A DNA stretch of 64,000 nucleotides from Kosakonia pseudosacchari (GCF_900184035.1 NZ_FXWP01000017.1:106209-170208), one strand, 5' to 3'. Numbered from the stretch's first letter, positions 39,185-48,345 are shown. Numbers and translations are program-made. The notes: generated by a model from the letters alone, not told the origin.

Positions 39185-39966
39185 ACCTTCTTGATGTGAG
39201 CGGTGTGTCGCACACCTACCACCAGCGAGCCGTGCTGGACAATATCTCTTTTCAGTTAAAAAGCGGGGAAACCGTGGCGCTGCTTGGGCGCAGCGGCTGC
39301 GGGAAAAGCACGCTGGCGCGGCTGCTGGTAGGGCTGGAATTGCCAGACGAAGGCGAAGTGCGCTGGCAGGGCACGCCGTTAAAGCAGCTTAACGCCCGCG
39401 CCCGCCAGGCCTTTCGCCGCGATATCCAGATGGTGTTTCAGGATCCGGTCAGCGCGGTGAACCCGCGTAAAACCGTGCGCGACATTCTGCGTGAACCGCT
39501 GCGCCATCTGTTAAAACTGCCCAACAGCGAGCAGCAGGCACGTATCCAACAATTGCTGGAAGATGTCGAGCTGGACACCTCCCTGCTCGATAAACGCCCC
39601 CCGCAGTTGAGCGGCGGTCAGTTACAGCGCGTGTGCCTGGCGCGTGCGCTGGCGGTGGAGCCCACACTATTGATTCTCGATGAAGCGGTTTCCAGCCTGG
39701 ATCTGGTGCTGCAGGCAGGCGTTATCCGGCTCTTACAGCGGCTACAACAGCGTTCCGGCGTCGCGTGCCTGTTTATCACCCATGATTTGCGGCTGGTGGA
39801 GCGTTTTTGCCAGCGTGTGCTGGTGATGGAGAGCGGCGCGCTGGTCGAAACGCTCGACGTCACTTTACCGCTGCGCTTGTGTTCACCGGCAGGCCAGGCG
39901 CTGCAACAGGCGGTACTGCCCGCCTTCCCTCCCTCATTACAAAGGACGCAACCATGCAACGCGTGA
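39181..39966 (+). CDS. nikE: NikE, nickel ABC transporter ATPase
   Basis: 261-residue second ATPase; Walker [10 protein letters not shown], signature [14 protein letters not shown], Walker [13 protein letters not shown]. In place of the more common DEP, NikE has DEA, as in E. coli. Its 3' end overlaps nikR by 13 nt. Confidence 0.96.
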   Translation: MNLLDVSGVSHTYHQRAVLDNISFQLKSGETVALLGRSGCGKSTLARLLVGLELPDEGEVRWQGTPLKQLNARARQAFRRDIQMVFQDPVSAVNPRKTVRDILREPLRHLLKLPNSEQQARIQQLLEDVELDTSLLDKRPPQLSGGQLQRVCLARALAVEPTLLILDEAVSSLDLVLQAGVIRLLQRLQQRSGVACLFITHDLRLVERFCQRVLVMESGALVETLDVTLPLRLCSPAGQALQQAVLPAFPPSLQRTQPCNA

Positions 39967-40355
39967 CCATAACGCTGGATGATGACCTGCTCGATACGCT
40001 GGACAACCTTAGCGCCCGGCGCGGCTACAATAACCGTTCGGAAGCACTGCGGGATATTTTGCGCGGCGCGCTGGCGCAGGAGTCCGTGCAAGACAATGAA
40101 CAGCCGGGTTACGCGGTGCTGTCGTATGTGTATGAACATGAGAAGCGCGACCTGGCGAGCCGTATTGTCGCCACGCAACACCATCATCACGACCTCTCTG
40201 TCGCCACGCTGCATGTGCATATCAGCCACGACGATTGCCTGGAGATCGCCGTGCTGAAAGGCAAGATGGGCGATGTGCAACACTTCGCCGACGACGTTAT
40301 CGCCCAGCGCGGCGTGCGTCATGGTCATTTGCAGTGTCTCGCTGCCGAAGAGTAA
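39954..40355 (+). CDS. nikR: NikR, nickel-responsive repressor
   Basis: 133-residue ribbon-helix-helix regulator (N-terminal [17 protein letters not shown]) with a C-terminal ACT-like nickel-binding domain. The high-affinity Ni ligands H76, H87, H89 and C95 are at the same numbers as in E. coli. It represses nikABCDE through the operator at 35014-35041. It starts within the end of nikE; the longer in-frame extension upstream is an artefact of that overlap. Confidence 0.97.
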   Translation: MQRVTITLDDDLLDTLDNLSARRGYNNRSEALRDILRGALAQESVQDNEQPGYAVLSYVYEHEKRDLASRIVATQHHHHDLSVATLHVHISHDDCLEIAVLKGKMGDVQHFADDVIAQRGVRHGHLQCLAAEE

Positions 40356-40487
40356 GGTTGCCGCCGCCATACCGCGGCGGGTATTAACCCGACACGCACA
40401 CTTTATGAGCAACAATTGGCAACGCGATCTGTGCCTCAACTGCTAGCCTTAATGCATTTGTGAAATCCACTGAATAAGGGGCAGACA

Positions 40488-41282
40488 ATGAAGATCTCAC
40501 TCGATGGTAAAGTCGCGCTGGTCAGCGCTTCAACGGGCGGTATTGGTTTTGCGATTGCCAAAGGGCTGGCGGAAAGCGGCGCGGAAGTGATCCTTAACGG
40601 GCGTAGTGAAGGCTCGGTGAATAAGGCGAAAGAGATGCTGGCAAAACAGGTGCCGGGGGCGAAGCTGCGTACCGCGATTGCCGATCTCGGCACGGCGCAG
40701 GGCGTGGAAACACTGCTGAAAGCAAGCGGTGAGGTCGATATTCTGGTGAATAACGCCGGAATTTACGGCCCGCAGGATTTTTACGCCACCGACGATGAAA
40801 CCTGGGAGAATTACTGGCAGACCAATGTGATGTCGGGGGTTCGCCTCTCGCGTGCGTTGCTGCCCGCAATGGTGAAAAAAGGCTGGGGACGCGTGGTGTT
40901 TATCTCTTCCGAATCGGCGCTGAATATCCCGGCAGATATGATCCACTACGGCGTGACGAAGACCGCGCAGCTTTCGCTGGCACGCGGTCTGGCGAAATTT
41001 GTCGCCGGGAGCGGCGTCACCGTCAACAGCGTACTGCCAGGGCCAACCCTGTCAGACGGTTTTGCCGGCATGATGAAAGAGGAGATGGAGAAAACGGGTA
41101 AATCGCTGGAAACGCTGGCAAAAGAGTTTGTGATGGCGAATCGCCCGAGTTCAGTTATCCGGCGCGCCGCCACCGTGGAAGAGGTGGCGAATATGGTGGT
41201 CTATGTCTGTTCGAAACAGGCTTCGGCCACCTCTGGCGCGGCGCTGCGCGTGGACGGCGGCGTGGTGGATGATATCGTTTGA
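40488..41282 (+). CDS. Short-chain dehydrogenase/reductase (SDR), substrate unknown
   Basis: 264-residue classical SDR: nucleotide-binding STGGIGFA near residue 15 (variant of TGxxxGxG), LNGRSEGS suggesting NADP preference, NNAG, the active Ser in VFISSESA and Tyr-x3-Lys in HYGVTKTAQL, and a C-terminal SGAALRVDGGVVDDIV. FabG-like, with an insertion near residues 195-225 (MMKEEMEKTGKSLETLAKEF). It lies between nikR and a convergent AEC transporter gene; the context gives no substrate. Confidence 0.85.
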   Translation: MKISLDGKVALVSASTGGIGFAIAKGLAESGAEVILNGRSEGSVNKAKEMLAKQVPGAKLRTAIADLGTAQGVETLLKASGEVDILVNNAGIYGPQDFYATDDETWENYWQTNVMSGVRLSRALLPAMVKKGWGRVVFISSESALNIPADMIHYGVTKTAQLSLARGLAKFVAGSGVTVNSVLPGPTLSDGFAGMMKEEMEKTGKSLETLAKEFVMANRPSSVIRRAATVEEVANMVVYVCSKQASATSGAALRVDGGVVDDIV

Positions 41283-41299
41283 CGGCTTTCCGGCTGGCC

Positions 41300-42277
41300 T
41301 CAGGGCCAGTTCGGATAGAAATGCGTCATCAGGATCATAAACAGCGGCGTGGTCACGGTCGACAGCAGGGTGGAAAGCAGCATGCTGGTCGCCGTCGCGC
41401 CCTGAAGCACCTGGAATTTTTGCGCCATCAGATAGACGTTAATCCCCACCGCCATCGACCCCAACAGCACCACTACCTGGCTCTCTTCGCGCGGCAGATG
41501 CAGCACCCAGGCAATCAGCCAAATCAAGGCCGGCATCAAAATCAGTTTCAGCAGGCAGATGGTCAAACTTTCCGGTAATCCTTTGCGGATCTGATAGCGC
41601 GACAAGCTCATACCGAGGGTAATAAGCGTTAATGGCGCGGCGACCTGCGCTACCATGCTCACCGGGCTATCGAGGAATTGCGGGAGCGGACGATGGATCA
41701 GGAAACTCCAGGCGAATCCGCTGAAGATGCCGATGATAATCGGGTTGCGCAGCACGCTCACCAGCGTTTTGCCAATTCCCCGCACCGAGAAGCTGCCGTT
41801 TTGCGCCCATTCCACCGACACGGTCACCAGTGTCCATAAAATCAGGCTGTTAAACACCAGCACCAGCGCCACCGATGAGAGGCTCGATGCACCAAGCAAA
41901 ATAATGGCAACCGGAATGCCCAGCATCACGTTATTGGAGAAAATGCCCGCCAGACCAAACACCGAGGCAGAAACCGCGTCCATACGGAACACGCTTTTCG
42001 CCGCGATGCGCCCAATCACATAGATGACAAAACAGGTGCCGAAGTAGGCAATCAGCAGCCGCATATCCACCGGCGGGCTTTCGAAAAACTTACTCATCAC
42101 TTTGAACAGCATGCAGGGAATTGCCACATTAAAGCAGAAGCGGTTGAGCCCTTCGTTGACCGATTCCGGCCAGTGAGCAAAACGCCCGAGGCAATATCCC
42201 AGCGCAATCAATAAAAAGAGCGGTGCAGAGAGCAGCAGTTGTCGCGCGAGCTGCGCGAAGAATTCAGCCGTATCCAT
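41300..42277 (-). CDS. AEC (auxin efflux carrier) family transporter
   Basis: 325-residue membrane protein with about ten spans in two halves, the AEC family that includes malonate and auxin carriers. FCFNVAIPCMLFKVMSKF, GIFSNNVMLGIPVA and APLTLITLGMSLS fit the family repeat. The substrate cannot be told. Convergent with the SDR gene, 17 bp between stops. Confidence 0.85.
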   Translation of the reverse strand: MDTAEFFAQLARQLLLSAPLFLLIALGYCLGRFAHWPESVNEGLNRFCFNVAIPCMLFKVMSKFFESPPVDMRLLIAYFGTCFVIYVIGRIAAKSVFRMDAVSASVFGLAGIFSNNVMLGIPVAIILLGASSLSSVALVLVFNSLILWTLVTVSVEWAQNGSFSVRGIGKTLVSVLRNPIIIGIFSGFAWSFLIHRPLPQFLDSPVSMVAQVAAPLTLITLGMSLSRYQIRKGLPESLTICLLKLILMPALIWLIAWVLHLPREESQVVVLLGSMAVGINVYLMAQKFQVLQGATATSMLLSTLLSTVTTPLFMILMTHFYPNWP

Positions 42278-42631
42278 TCTTTACCCTGTAAACGTAGTGA
42301 AGCGGTTATTTTCTTTTGTTTTCCGCAGTATAGGGGAAGGTATCACTGACGTCAGCGTGCCTGACGTCGAGCGTGAGTGTTTTCGCTGAAAAACATGTCG
42401 TTTCAGCCCACGCCCGCAGCGCTGGAGTGAACGACTGATTTTCTTCTCTCTTCTGCTGCCCCCATGCGCCTGAAGGCGCTGTCGCCTGGTCAAGCAGCAA
42501 CGATTGGCAATGACGATGTAACAGCAGGGTTTGATGGCGTAGCTAATATCGGTATAACAAACTCCGTTGATTTTCCTTAATGCTGAAGTGCCTCAGACAG
42601 CATTATTAACGGAGCTTGCAACAGAGGCTTA
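42278..42631. other. Intergenic region between the AEC gene and an unknown gene
   Basis: 354 bp containing the AEC promoter. CTGACGTCAG (42346-42355, a 10-bp palindrome) and CTGACGTCGA (42361-42370) are direct near-copies 15 bp apart and may be an operator. Composition changes here from backbone to the AT-rich accessory region. No gene seen. Confidence 0.4.
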
Positions 42632-43105
42632 TTATTGGTTTATCCAGCCGGAATGATCGCAGACATAAATTTCATTAAGCGATAAATTATGCGGGATTTG
42701 CTCAAGGGAATCGGCAATCTCATCGTATGGCGGCGGCAGCGTAAATGAGAGACCGTAATCCTGGTCAACGATTAGCGTACCGTTCAGGATACGCAGCGCT
42801 TTGCTACGTTGAGAAAGCTCTGCCATGGTAATACCGGCATATAATTTATCTTTATATTTACCGGCATAGTTTTCATTGCAGCCGACTGAAACAATAATAT
42901 CATCCGTGGTGGTGGTGATTATTAAGGTGCCATTTTGTACAGAATAGACATAGCGGATTTCACTGGAGGGTGCAGGCAGAGCATATTCTTTTATTTCCAC
43001 AGTGTAATTATTAAAAATATCTTCCAGGTAAAGATCAATGGAATCCCCAAGATGAACATTCCCTAATGATATAAAGCTCACAATATCCGCGTTAAAGTCA
43101 ACCAT
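42632..43105 (-). CDS. Unknown acidic protein, possible immunity or island protein
   Basis: 157 residues from MVDFNADIVSFISLGN, chosen because AAGG lies 6 nt upstream; a longer frame starts at 43144. No family recognised. It has a repetitive beta-rich pattern (GDSIDLYLEDIFNNYTVEIKEY, IRYVYSVQNGTLIITTTTDD, ILNGTLIVDQDYGLSFTLPPPYDEI), net acidic, no signal peptide or membrane span. Small acidic beta proteins next to Rhs islands are often immunity proteins, but no toxin is next to it, so this is only a possibility. Confidence 0.6.
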   Translation of the reverse strand: MVDFNADIVSFISLGNVHLGDSIDLYLEDIFNNYTVEIKEYALPAPSSEIRYVYSVQNGTLIITTTTDDIIVSVGCNENYAGKYKDKLYAGITMAELSQRSKALRILNGTLIVDQDYGLSFTLPPPYDEIADSLEQIPHNLSLNEIYVCDHSGWINQ

Positions 43106-43699
43106 AACCATCCTTATGTAACCCTTAAACCAACTCTGATGCACGATATATAAAATTAAATAGATCCCAGATGAATCATTACTACATGCGAATAATTTCT
43201 TTTATCACATTGCTGGAAATGATGAGCCTTTCCAAGGAGTGTAGCGCATACATTACCTTTTCTTTTATAAATATTTTTTCATCGAATAGCGGCTGTTATG
43301 TCCATAAAATAAGGTACGATAAATCCTATACACTATATTTTCATTATAAAAACTACGGTTATTGGTAGGTCGCCCGTCTTGTTCCAAACGCGTTTATCAG
43401 TGGCATGCGTTTCAAGCCCGATAAGGAATTTCTGACACAGGTATATATTGCTTATGCTATCAATCACATCACATGGAAAACAGTTAGCGGCATAATTAAG
43501 ATCAGCCACCTCGTCTGTTGTCAAAAAGTCTCGATGAAATTTTTTTATGCTGAATGTAATTTGTTACATTACGGGAGGTGGAATGCGGTTTGCATAATGA
43601 CGTGATTATTCGAATGCTAATGTCTCTTAGGCTTCGGTATCATGCACACATCGACGCTAAGCGCTGTGATAGACTGATCCGCCATTTTTCTCACGTAGG
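43106..43699. other. AT-rich intergenic region
   Basis: About 590 bp between the unknown gene at 42632 and the DUF4291 gene. Several short frames occur (for example 43333-43524 minus and 43405-43605 plus), but none has a recognisable product or a convincing ribosome-binding site. Composition suggests foreign or decayed DNA. Confidence 0.4.
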
Positions 43700-44302
43700 A
43701 TGAGTACAATAATTATGAAAAAAGAGCAGGCAAATGAATTAACTGCCGAAAAGCAGTTAAGAGCATTCTACAACAACGATTTTATCCGCGTTTATCAGGC
43801 TTATTCCGATGCCATTGCGGACAGCGCCCTTGCGCATGGCACCTTCGTCTCCCCGCCTTTCAGTATGACCCGTATGACATGGATAAAACCCTCTTTTCTG
43901 TGGATGATGTACCGCTCCGGCTGGGGGAAGAAAGATCCAAATCAGCACCGGATTCTGGCGGTTGATCTGAGCCATGATGGGTTTAAGCAAATTCTTAATC
44001 AGGGAGTATTAAGCCATCACCGCAACTCCGGGACAGAAGAAGCCGAATGGCAAAGCCAAATAAAAGCGTCGGATGTGGTTATCCAGTGGGATCCGGAGCG
44101 TGATATCCGTTTGAACAAACTGGATCACCGCACGATTCAGATAGGGTTGCGCAATCAGGCGGTCGCCGATTACTGCCAGAAATGGATTGTGAATATTACC
44201 GATGTTACGGAACTTGCCACGAAAATTCATGAGTTGGTAGAAAATGACCGCATCAGCGAAGCGCTTGAGTTGTTACCGGAAGAGCGGGTTTATGATATTT
44301 AA
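43700..44302 (+). CDS. DUF4291 family protein
   Basis: 200 residues with the strongly conserved DUF4291 core: IRVYQAYSDAIADSALAHGTFV, PPFSMTRMTWIKPSFLWMMYRSGWG, VVIQWDPERDIRLNKL and RTIQIGLRNQAV. Function unknown; the family is scattered in bacteria and fungi. The ATG at 43700 directly follows GTAGG; MKKEQ at 43715 is an alternative start. Lone gene at the edge of the Rhs island. Confidence 0.8.
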   Translation: MSTIIMKKEQANELTAEKQLRAFYNNDFIRVYQAYSDAIADSALAHGTFVSPPFSMTRMTWIKPSFLWMMYRSGWGKKDPNQHRILAVDLSHDGFKQILNQGVLSHHRNSGTEEAEWQSQIKASDVVIQWDPERDIRLNKLDHRTIQIGLRNQAVADYCQKWIVNITDVTELATKIHELVENDRISEALELLPEERVYDI

Positions 44303-44969
44303 TTGAAGTGGGTTTCTCATGTTTGGGATTTAATGTAATGAGTGGTATCCCTATGTCTGAAGGCTGGGGATTGTTACTTGTGGCTTACTTGTTTTCACCT
44401 ATTTCCAAGATAGTGTTTTATATTTATCAAAATATATTAAAACAATATACATCCTGTATAAATTCAAGAAAAAAAATAAGCCAATAGAATCTTTAATTAC
44501 ATTTTTAGCTGATTGCAACTTTATAAAACCAAAGCAAAAAAAAATAAAAACCAAATAATATATTCATGATAGGCAATAAACTTATTAATTTCTAAACAAA
44601 TTTACGCTCAGTAAGTTAGAATGCAGTATTTTCATAATTTAAAATACCCATATAATCTCTTGCACTTAAAAAAATAATAAATAAGCACTTCAGATCAACA
44701 TCAGCCCGGGATAATTGTTGTATACTAAATCACTGATTTTTTAGATAGGAACTGTCATTTATAAATAGAAATCATCGTAGTATCCAAAGCAACTTTGATA
44801 AATCAAAAGACTACTTCATCATCTATGAGCCTGATAATCAAATGATTTCATAGCCCCTAATGTTATCCATAACAATAACAGACACAACTTCCGCCCATAT
44901 ATTACCCCCCCATCATTCAATATTAAGGCCAGCATCTTGCTGGCATTACATATTACATTGCCACTTTTC
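44303..44969. other. AT-rich intergenic stretch
   Basis: 667 bp, very AT-rich with long A and T runs. Apart from a possible 49-codon frame at 44338-44487 I see no gene. The stretch around 44690-44760 has AT-rich promoter-like sequence without a clear target. Confidence 0.4.
44338..44487 (+). CDS. Possible small single-span membrane protein
   Basis: ATG at 44338 opens a 49-codon frame beginning MSGIPMSEGWGLLLVAYLFS, with a hydrophobic stretch (about residues 9-30) and a basic tail ending NSRKKISQ. No clear Shine-Dalgarno and no known family. It starts 36 bp after the DUF4291 stop on the same strand. It may be chance in AT-rich DNA. Confidence 0.25.
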   Translation: MSGIPMSEGWGLLLVAYLFSPISKIVFYIYQNILKQYTSCINSRKKISQ

Positions 44970-45596
44970 CTAAGAGCTTTTCTTTCTTTTATACATTACT
45001 TGCTCAGTGCCATTTTCATATCTATTTATGATCTCTATAAGAGTATTATCATCATTATACATGCATTGAATACTTCTTGTTTTCTCAATATTTTCTGACA
45101 CACTCTTTTCTTTTATAGACACATTATCCAATAAACCATTACGATAGTTAAAGCACCAAATACCTTCACCAAAAGTGCCTTTATTAAATAATATTATGTT
45201 GTTATTCCTTTTGTAAACACGAGCGATGGACTTGAGCCTAAACGTTCCAATTTTTTGAAATGATATACGCTCTGCGAATTTCTCTGTGTAAGAATAAAAA
45301 CTTCTACTTGTTACTCTATCTCCAGCTAAAACGTTTTCAGTCATAATTAAAAAACCTTGGGTGTCAAAATAATTCCTCATGATATCTTTATCTATTTCAT
45401 TTGGTTTATCTACTTCAACACCCTTTTTTAAACCATACATTTCATTTTCATACGGATAAAATTCCACCAAAACATTATCCGAATATTTTATAATATCCGT
45501 TTTCCTCTCAACTTCACAAACTAACTCATCGTGCTTAGTTCTCTGTTCTTTAAGTAAATTATCATAGTACCTCTGCAATTCAGCCATCTCAATCAT
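44970..45596 (-). CDS. Putative immunity protein of the orphan Rhs AHH toxin
   Basis: 208-residue, Lys/Glu/Asn-rich, AT-rich gene without signal peptide or membrane span; no known family. The N-terminal part (MIEMAELQRYYDNLLKEQRTKHDELVCEVERK) looks helical/coiled. GGAG lies 6 nt before its ATG, and in the frame-restored reading of the orphan Rhs toxin the toxin stop (45606) lies only 9 bp upstream. This toxin-immunity spacing makes it the likely immunity gene of the AHH toxin, kept although the toxin frame is broken. Confidence 0.65.
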   Translation of the reverse strand: MIEMAELQRYYDNLLKEQRTKHDELVCEVERKTDIIKYSDNVLVEFYPYENEMYGLKKGVEVDKPNEIDKDIMRNYFDTQGFLIMTENVLAGDRVTSRSFYSYTEKFAERISFQKIGTFRLKSIARVYKRNNNIILFNKGTFGEGIWCFNYRNGLLDNVSIKEKSVSENIEKTRSIQCMYNDDNTLIEIINRYENGTEQVMYKRKKSS

Positions 45597-45688
45597 CGCT
45601 ATCTCCTAATAATTAAATTCACCATTTAATATTAACTGCCGAATATTTTCTAAGCCATCAACAAACTCATCAGCATTTTTAGAATTTA

Positions 45689-46849
45689 TCAATCTATCAT
45701 AAACATTTGTTTATATATATTAGTATGTATTTTACTATGTGCAGGGCTAATTGCATTTGCAAGGAGTTTATCTTGTGAGCTGGTAGGTAAAAAGACTCCA
45801 TTATAAGAATGGTTAAAGTGCAAATCGAAATCATCCATTTTTGCACGAAGCGCAACCATTCGAGGATCGCTGGAGTTCGACATAACTATATGGTGGGCGG
45901 AATTTTTATATCCGGGAGTGATCATTCCATCCTCAGTCATATTTTTCCTTAAAATAGCCGCATCATTAGAACAGCTCATTAACCCCAACGGATCCACCCA
46001 AGTAAGCGGATCCACCACATACGTATACGTATTCAACCCACCCAGTAACCCTATCGGGTCCATCTGGGTGTAGCGCCCGCCGCAGGGGTCATAGTAGCGG
46101 AAGGTGTTGTAGTGGAGTCCGGTCTCGCGGTCGAGGTACTGGCCCTGGAAGCGCAGGTTCTGCGGCACGTCCCAGTCCGCTGTGCTGTTTTCCCGCTCGC
46201 TGCGTCCCCAGGTGGTGGAAACGCCCTGCCAGACGATATCCCCGCTGCTGTCGGTCACTTTTTCCGGCAGACCATTCAGCTCCGTGTGATACCAGTACAC
46301 GTCTGCGTGCCCGCCGCGGCTGTCGACGCGGGCCAGCGGTTCGTAGCTGTTTTCCGTGTAGACATATTGCACGGCAGCGTCGGGATTGCTGTCGCTGCAC
46401 TCGCCAACCATCTGCAGGCCTGACCAGGCGTACTGCGTGCGTTCCGCTTTGCGGGTATGGCGTCGCCATACCTGTTTTTCCGTGCGGCGACCGAGTGCGT
46501 CATAGCGGTACTCGGCCCGGGTGAACTCCGCGTCGCCCTCAATTATCACCTGGCTGATACGGTGTTCATCGTCATAACTGAAGCGCTGCACCGTGCCGCG
46601 ATGGCTGTCGTGGCGTTCAGTCATCCGCCCGAAACCGTCATACTCCCAGCGCACACCCTCCAGGCGTTTCAGCAGGTTGTCCCACACCGGCGGTAAATCC
46701 GGCGTGGTGCGGTTGTCGGCCGCGTCATACCAGAAGCGTTCTTCACCGGTTGGCTGGATGCTCTGCGTCATGCGCCCTGCCGCGTCGTAGCCCCATAGCG
46801 ACTGGCGGTATTTCTCCGCAGGCGTCGGCGGCGCGCCGTCGGTATACAT
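45689..46849 (-). pseudogene. Orphan Rhs C-terminal cassette with a frameshifted AHH nuclease tip
   Basis: 386-residue frame with Rhs/YD repeats, the core end YDPCGGRYTQMDPIGL and a PLTWVDPLG junction, then a toxin tip containing NSAHHIVMSN and NHSYNGVFLPTS, the AHH nuclease pattern. It lacks the PAAR/Rhs N-terminus and has no proper start (first ATG 46849; related Rhs sequence continues in frame to about 46919). The tip ends abruptly at MFMID. One extra A near 45706-45708 would restore NIYKQNVYDRLINSKNADEF... and continue to a stop at 45606, just before the immunity gene. The 45981-46889 segment repeats the active rhs core. Confidence 0.8.
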
Positions 46850-46889
46850 CTGGCGGATAATCTGGTCGGCGCGATCCCACTGGTAGCGG
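45981..46889 (-). repeat. 909-bp direct repeat of the rhs core (copy in orphan cassette)
   Basis: This segment aligns without gaps with 48739-49647 (constant offset 2758), with scattered substitutions only. Identity ends at AACCCCAACGGATCCACCCA on the toxin side and at CCACTGGTAGCGG on the upstream side. It encodes the same Rhs repeats in both genes; substitutions change only a few residues (DIVWQ/EVVWQ, ENST/ENCT, PLTW/PLGW). Confidence 0.9.
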
Positions 46890-47001
46890 TTATCCGTGGC
46901 TGTAAGTAAGCGCCGCTGGACTGAAAATAAGGATTTAGCGGATATTAAATAATGAAAAACGGGAGCAATGAATTATTCCTCCCGCTCTGCATATAGAAGA
47001 T

Positions 47002-47474
47002 TTATTCTTCTAAAGACGCCTCTATTTCTTGCAGCAATAATTCTGCGAAACTATAAGCAACAATTTTCTTACTTCCATTTTTTTAAATGATAATTCTGTT
47101 TCTACTACAGCAAACTCTCCATTTTCATTTTTAATGGAGGTATCTATAGAAAATGACGGGCCATAACCTGAAGATAATACCTTCACCATATTATGTTCTA
47201 TATCACCTGCTTTCCTTGCTTCTAAGGTTACATACTTAACGTCGGGTGCAGAATTAGCTGATAGCCTCTATTTTGATATTCCATAAAATGACAGACCATT
47301 GAACATTAGCATTCCATACTGTCTGAGAAACGTTTTATAAGATTCGGGAAAAGGGGCACCTAAAGATGCTTCATAAGAGCTGATTAAATTTTCTGTTGCA
47401 GGTCCGCTACCATAGTGGGCTTCACCGCTATCCGCACTTGCCTGTGCGATTTTCAAGAACAAGTCATCATTCAT
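47002..47474 (-). pseudogene. SUKH (SMI1/KNR4) immunity pseudogene
   Basis: The frame from ATG 47474 encodes a SUKH N-terminus (ENLISSYEASLGAPFPESYK, FLRQYGMLMFNGLSFYGI) and stops at an in-frame TAG (47268-47270). Translation continues in the same frame (RLSANSAPDVKYVTLEARKAG...SFKK), then a missing base in the A7 run (T7 at 47078-47084 on the plus strand) shifts the frame; adding one A gives NGSKKIVAYSFAELLLQEIEASLEE and a stop at 47002, a normal SUKH ending. It is thus an immunity gene inactivated by a nonsense codon and a frameshift. Its toxin is gone apart from a short tail. Confidence 0.75.
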
Positions 47475-47477
47475 AGA

Positions 47478-47522
47478 TTAATTTCCCGGTAGACCTGGAG
47501 CACTTATTTCATAATAGTTATT
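47478..47522 (-). pseudogene. Vestigial Rhs toxin tail
   Basis: The 14 codons immediately before the SUKH pseudogene read NNYYEISAPGLPGN and a TAA stop, 3 bp before the SUKH ATG, after an upstream in-frame TAA (47523-47525). This resembles the end of Rhs C-terminal toxins and suggests the last codons of a lost toxin whose SUKH immunity gene followed. Confidence 0.4.
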
Positions 47523-47646
47523 TTACCCGTCAGAGCGGAACAGTGGCTCCGCAACACCTTTTTATCCATGTAACGGCACATCAATGCAGAATTCCACTAC
47601 ACTACTCTCTTCATTGTAATCGGGTAACCTACTGTTCTGTTGGCCA

Positions 47647-47676
47647 GGTCGCTTTTAAAAAATTTTCAAAGCGACC
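47647..47676. repeat. Hairpin downstream of the Rhs immunity gene
   Basis: GGTCGCTTT (47647-47655) and AAAGCGACC (47668-47676) form a perfect 9-bp stem just beyond the Imm11-like gene. No T tract follows on the minus strand, so its role as terminator is doubtful; it may mark a recombination junction. Confidence 0.35.
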
Positions 47677-47718
47677 ATTTGTAATACTAAAAGTATTCGA
47701 GATATTGTTGTTTAATAA

Positions 47719-48345
47719 TCACCAACCAGCCCAGGCATCATATTTAAAATTCTCATCAATAGCTTTGAATGCAATTCCTTTTAAATTAAACATCTCAAAC
47801 CGTTCTTTAAAATATTTTGAGCATACAGGTTTTGATAACTCCTGACAGAAAAAGAGATTATTTTTTAATTCTTTTCTCACTATAAATAAATCAATCGTGT
47901 CATAATATGTTTTATCAAGTCCTCGAGCTTCTGGCGTGTTCAGCAAACCTGATTCAATGTCCTGAGAAATCGTATAGTTAGATTTTTCTTTATCAAGAAT
48001 CTCAATATAATCCAGTAAAAAAAACAAATAATATCTTTTCTTAGGTTGTTTCTTTTTAAGGAGTGAGACCTCAACAGGAATATGAATGCTGCGTACCTGA
48101 GATTCGTCACATAGTTTCAAAAAATCAAATGAAACGAGGTTATCATTAACCAGAAAATCACCATCAAGGTGTGTGGTACTCGCTCTTAGACGATATGCCG
48201 AAGAAAAGTCAGTTGCACCTGGCGGAGCAGTAAAAATATCATAGTCCGGCAATTCAGGGGACCACTCCTTATCCATAAAGTACGGAGAACCCGCATCATC
48301 TGGCAAATACTCCATAACGTAAAATTGTTCAGTTGTATTATTCAT
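47719..48345 (-). CDS. Imm11-like immunity protein for the Rhs effector
   Basis: 208 residues, AT-rich, no signal peptide or membrane span. Length and the C-terminal pattern (CSKYFKERFEMFNLKGIAFKAIDE) fit the Imm11/DUF1629 family of immunity proteins. Its ATG overlaps the rhs TGA (ATGA, 48342-48345), so effector and immunity protein are translationally coupled. It should neutralise the AHH-like tip of the Rhs protein in the cytoplasm. Confidence 0.75.
   Translation of the reverse strand: MNNTTEQFYVMEYLPDDAGSPYFMDKEWSPELPDYDIFTAPPGATDFSSAYRLRASTTHLDGDFLVNDNLVSFDFLKLCDESQVRSIHIPVEVSLLKKKQPKKRYYLFFLLDYIEILDKEKSNYTISQDIESGLLNTPEARGLDKTYYDTIDLFIVRKELKNNLFFCQELSKPVCSKYFKERFEMFNLKGIAFKAIDENFKYDAWAGW

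Noticed and set aside
43333..43605. Short frames on both strands between the unknown gene and DUF4291
   Set aside because: Overlapping, AT-rich, no ribosome-binding sites and no recognised product; could be decayed repeat DNA but cannot be supported.
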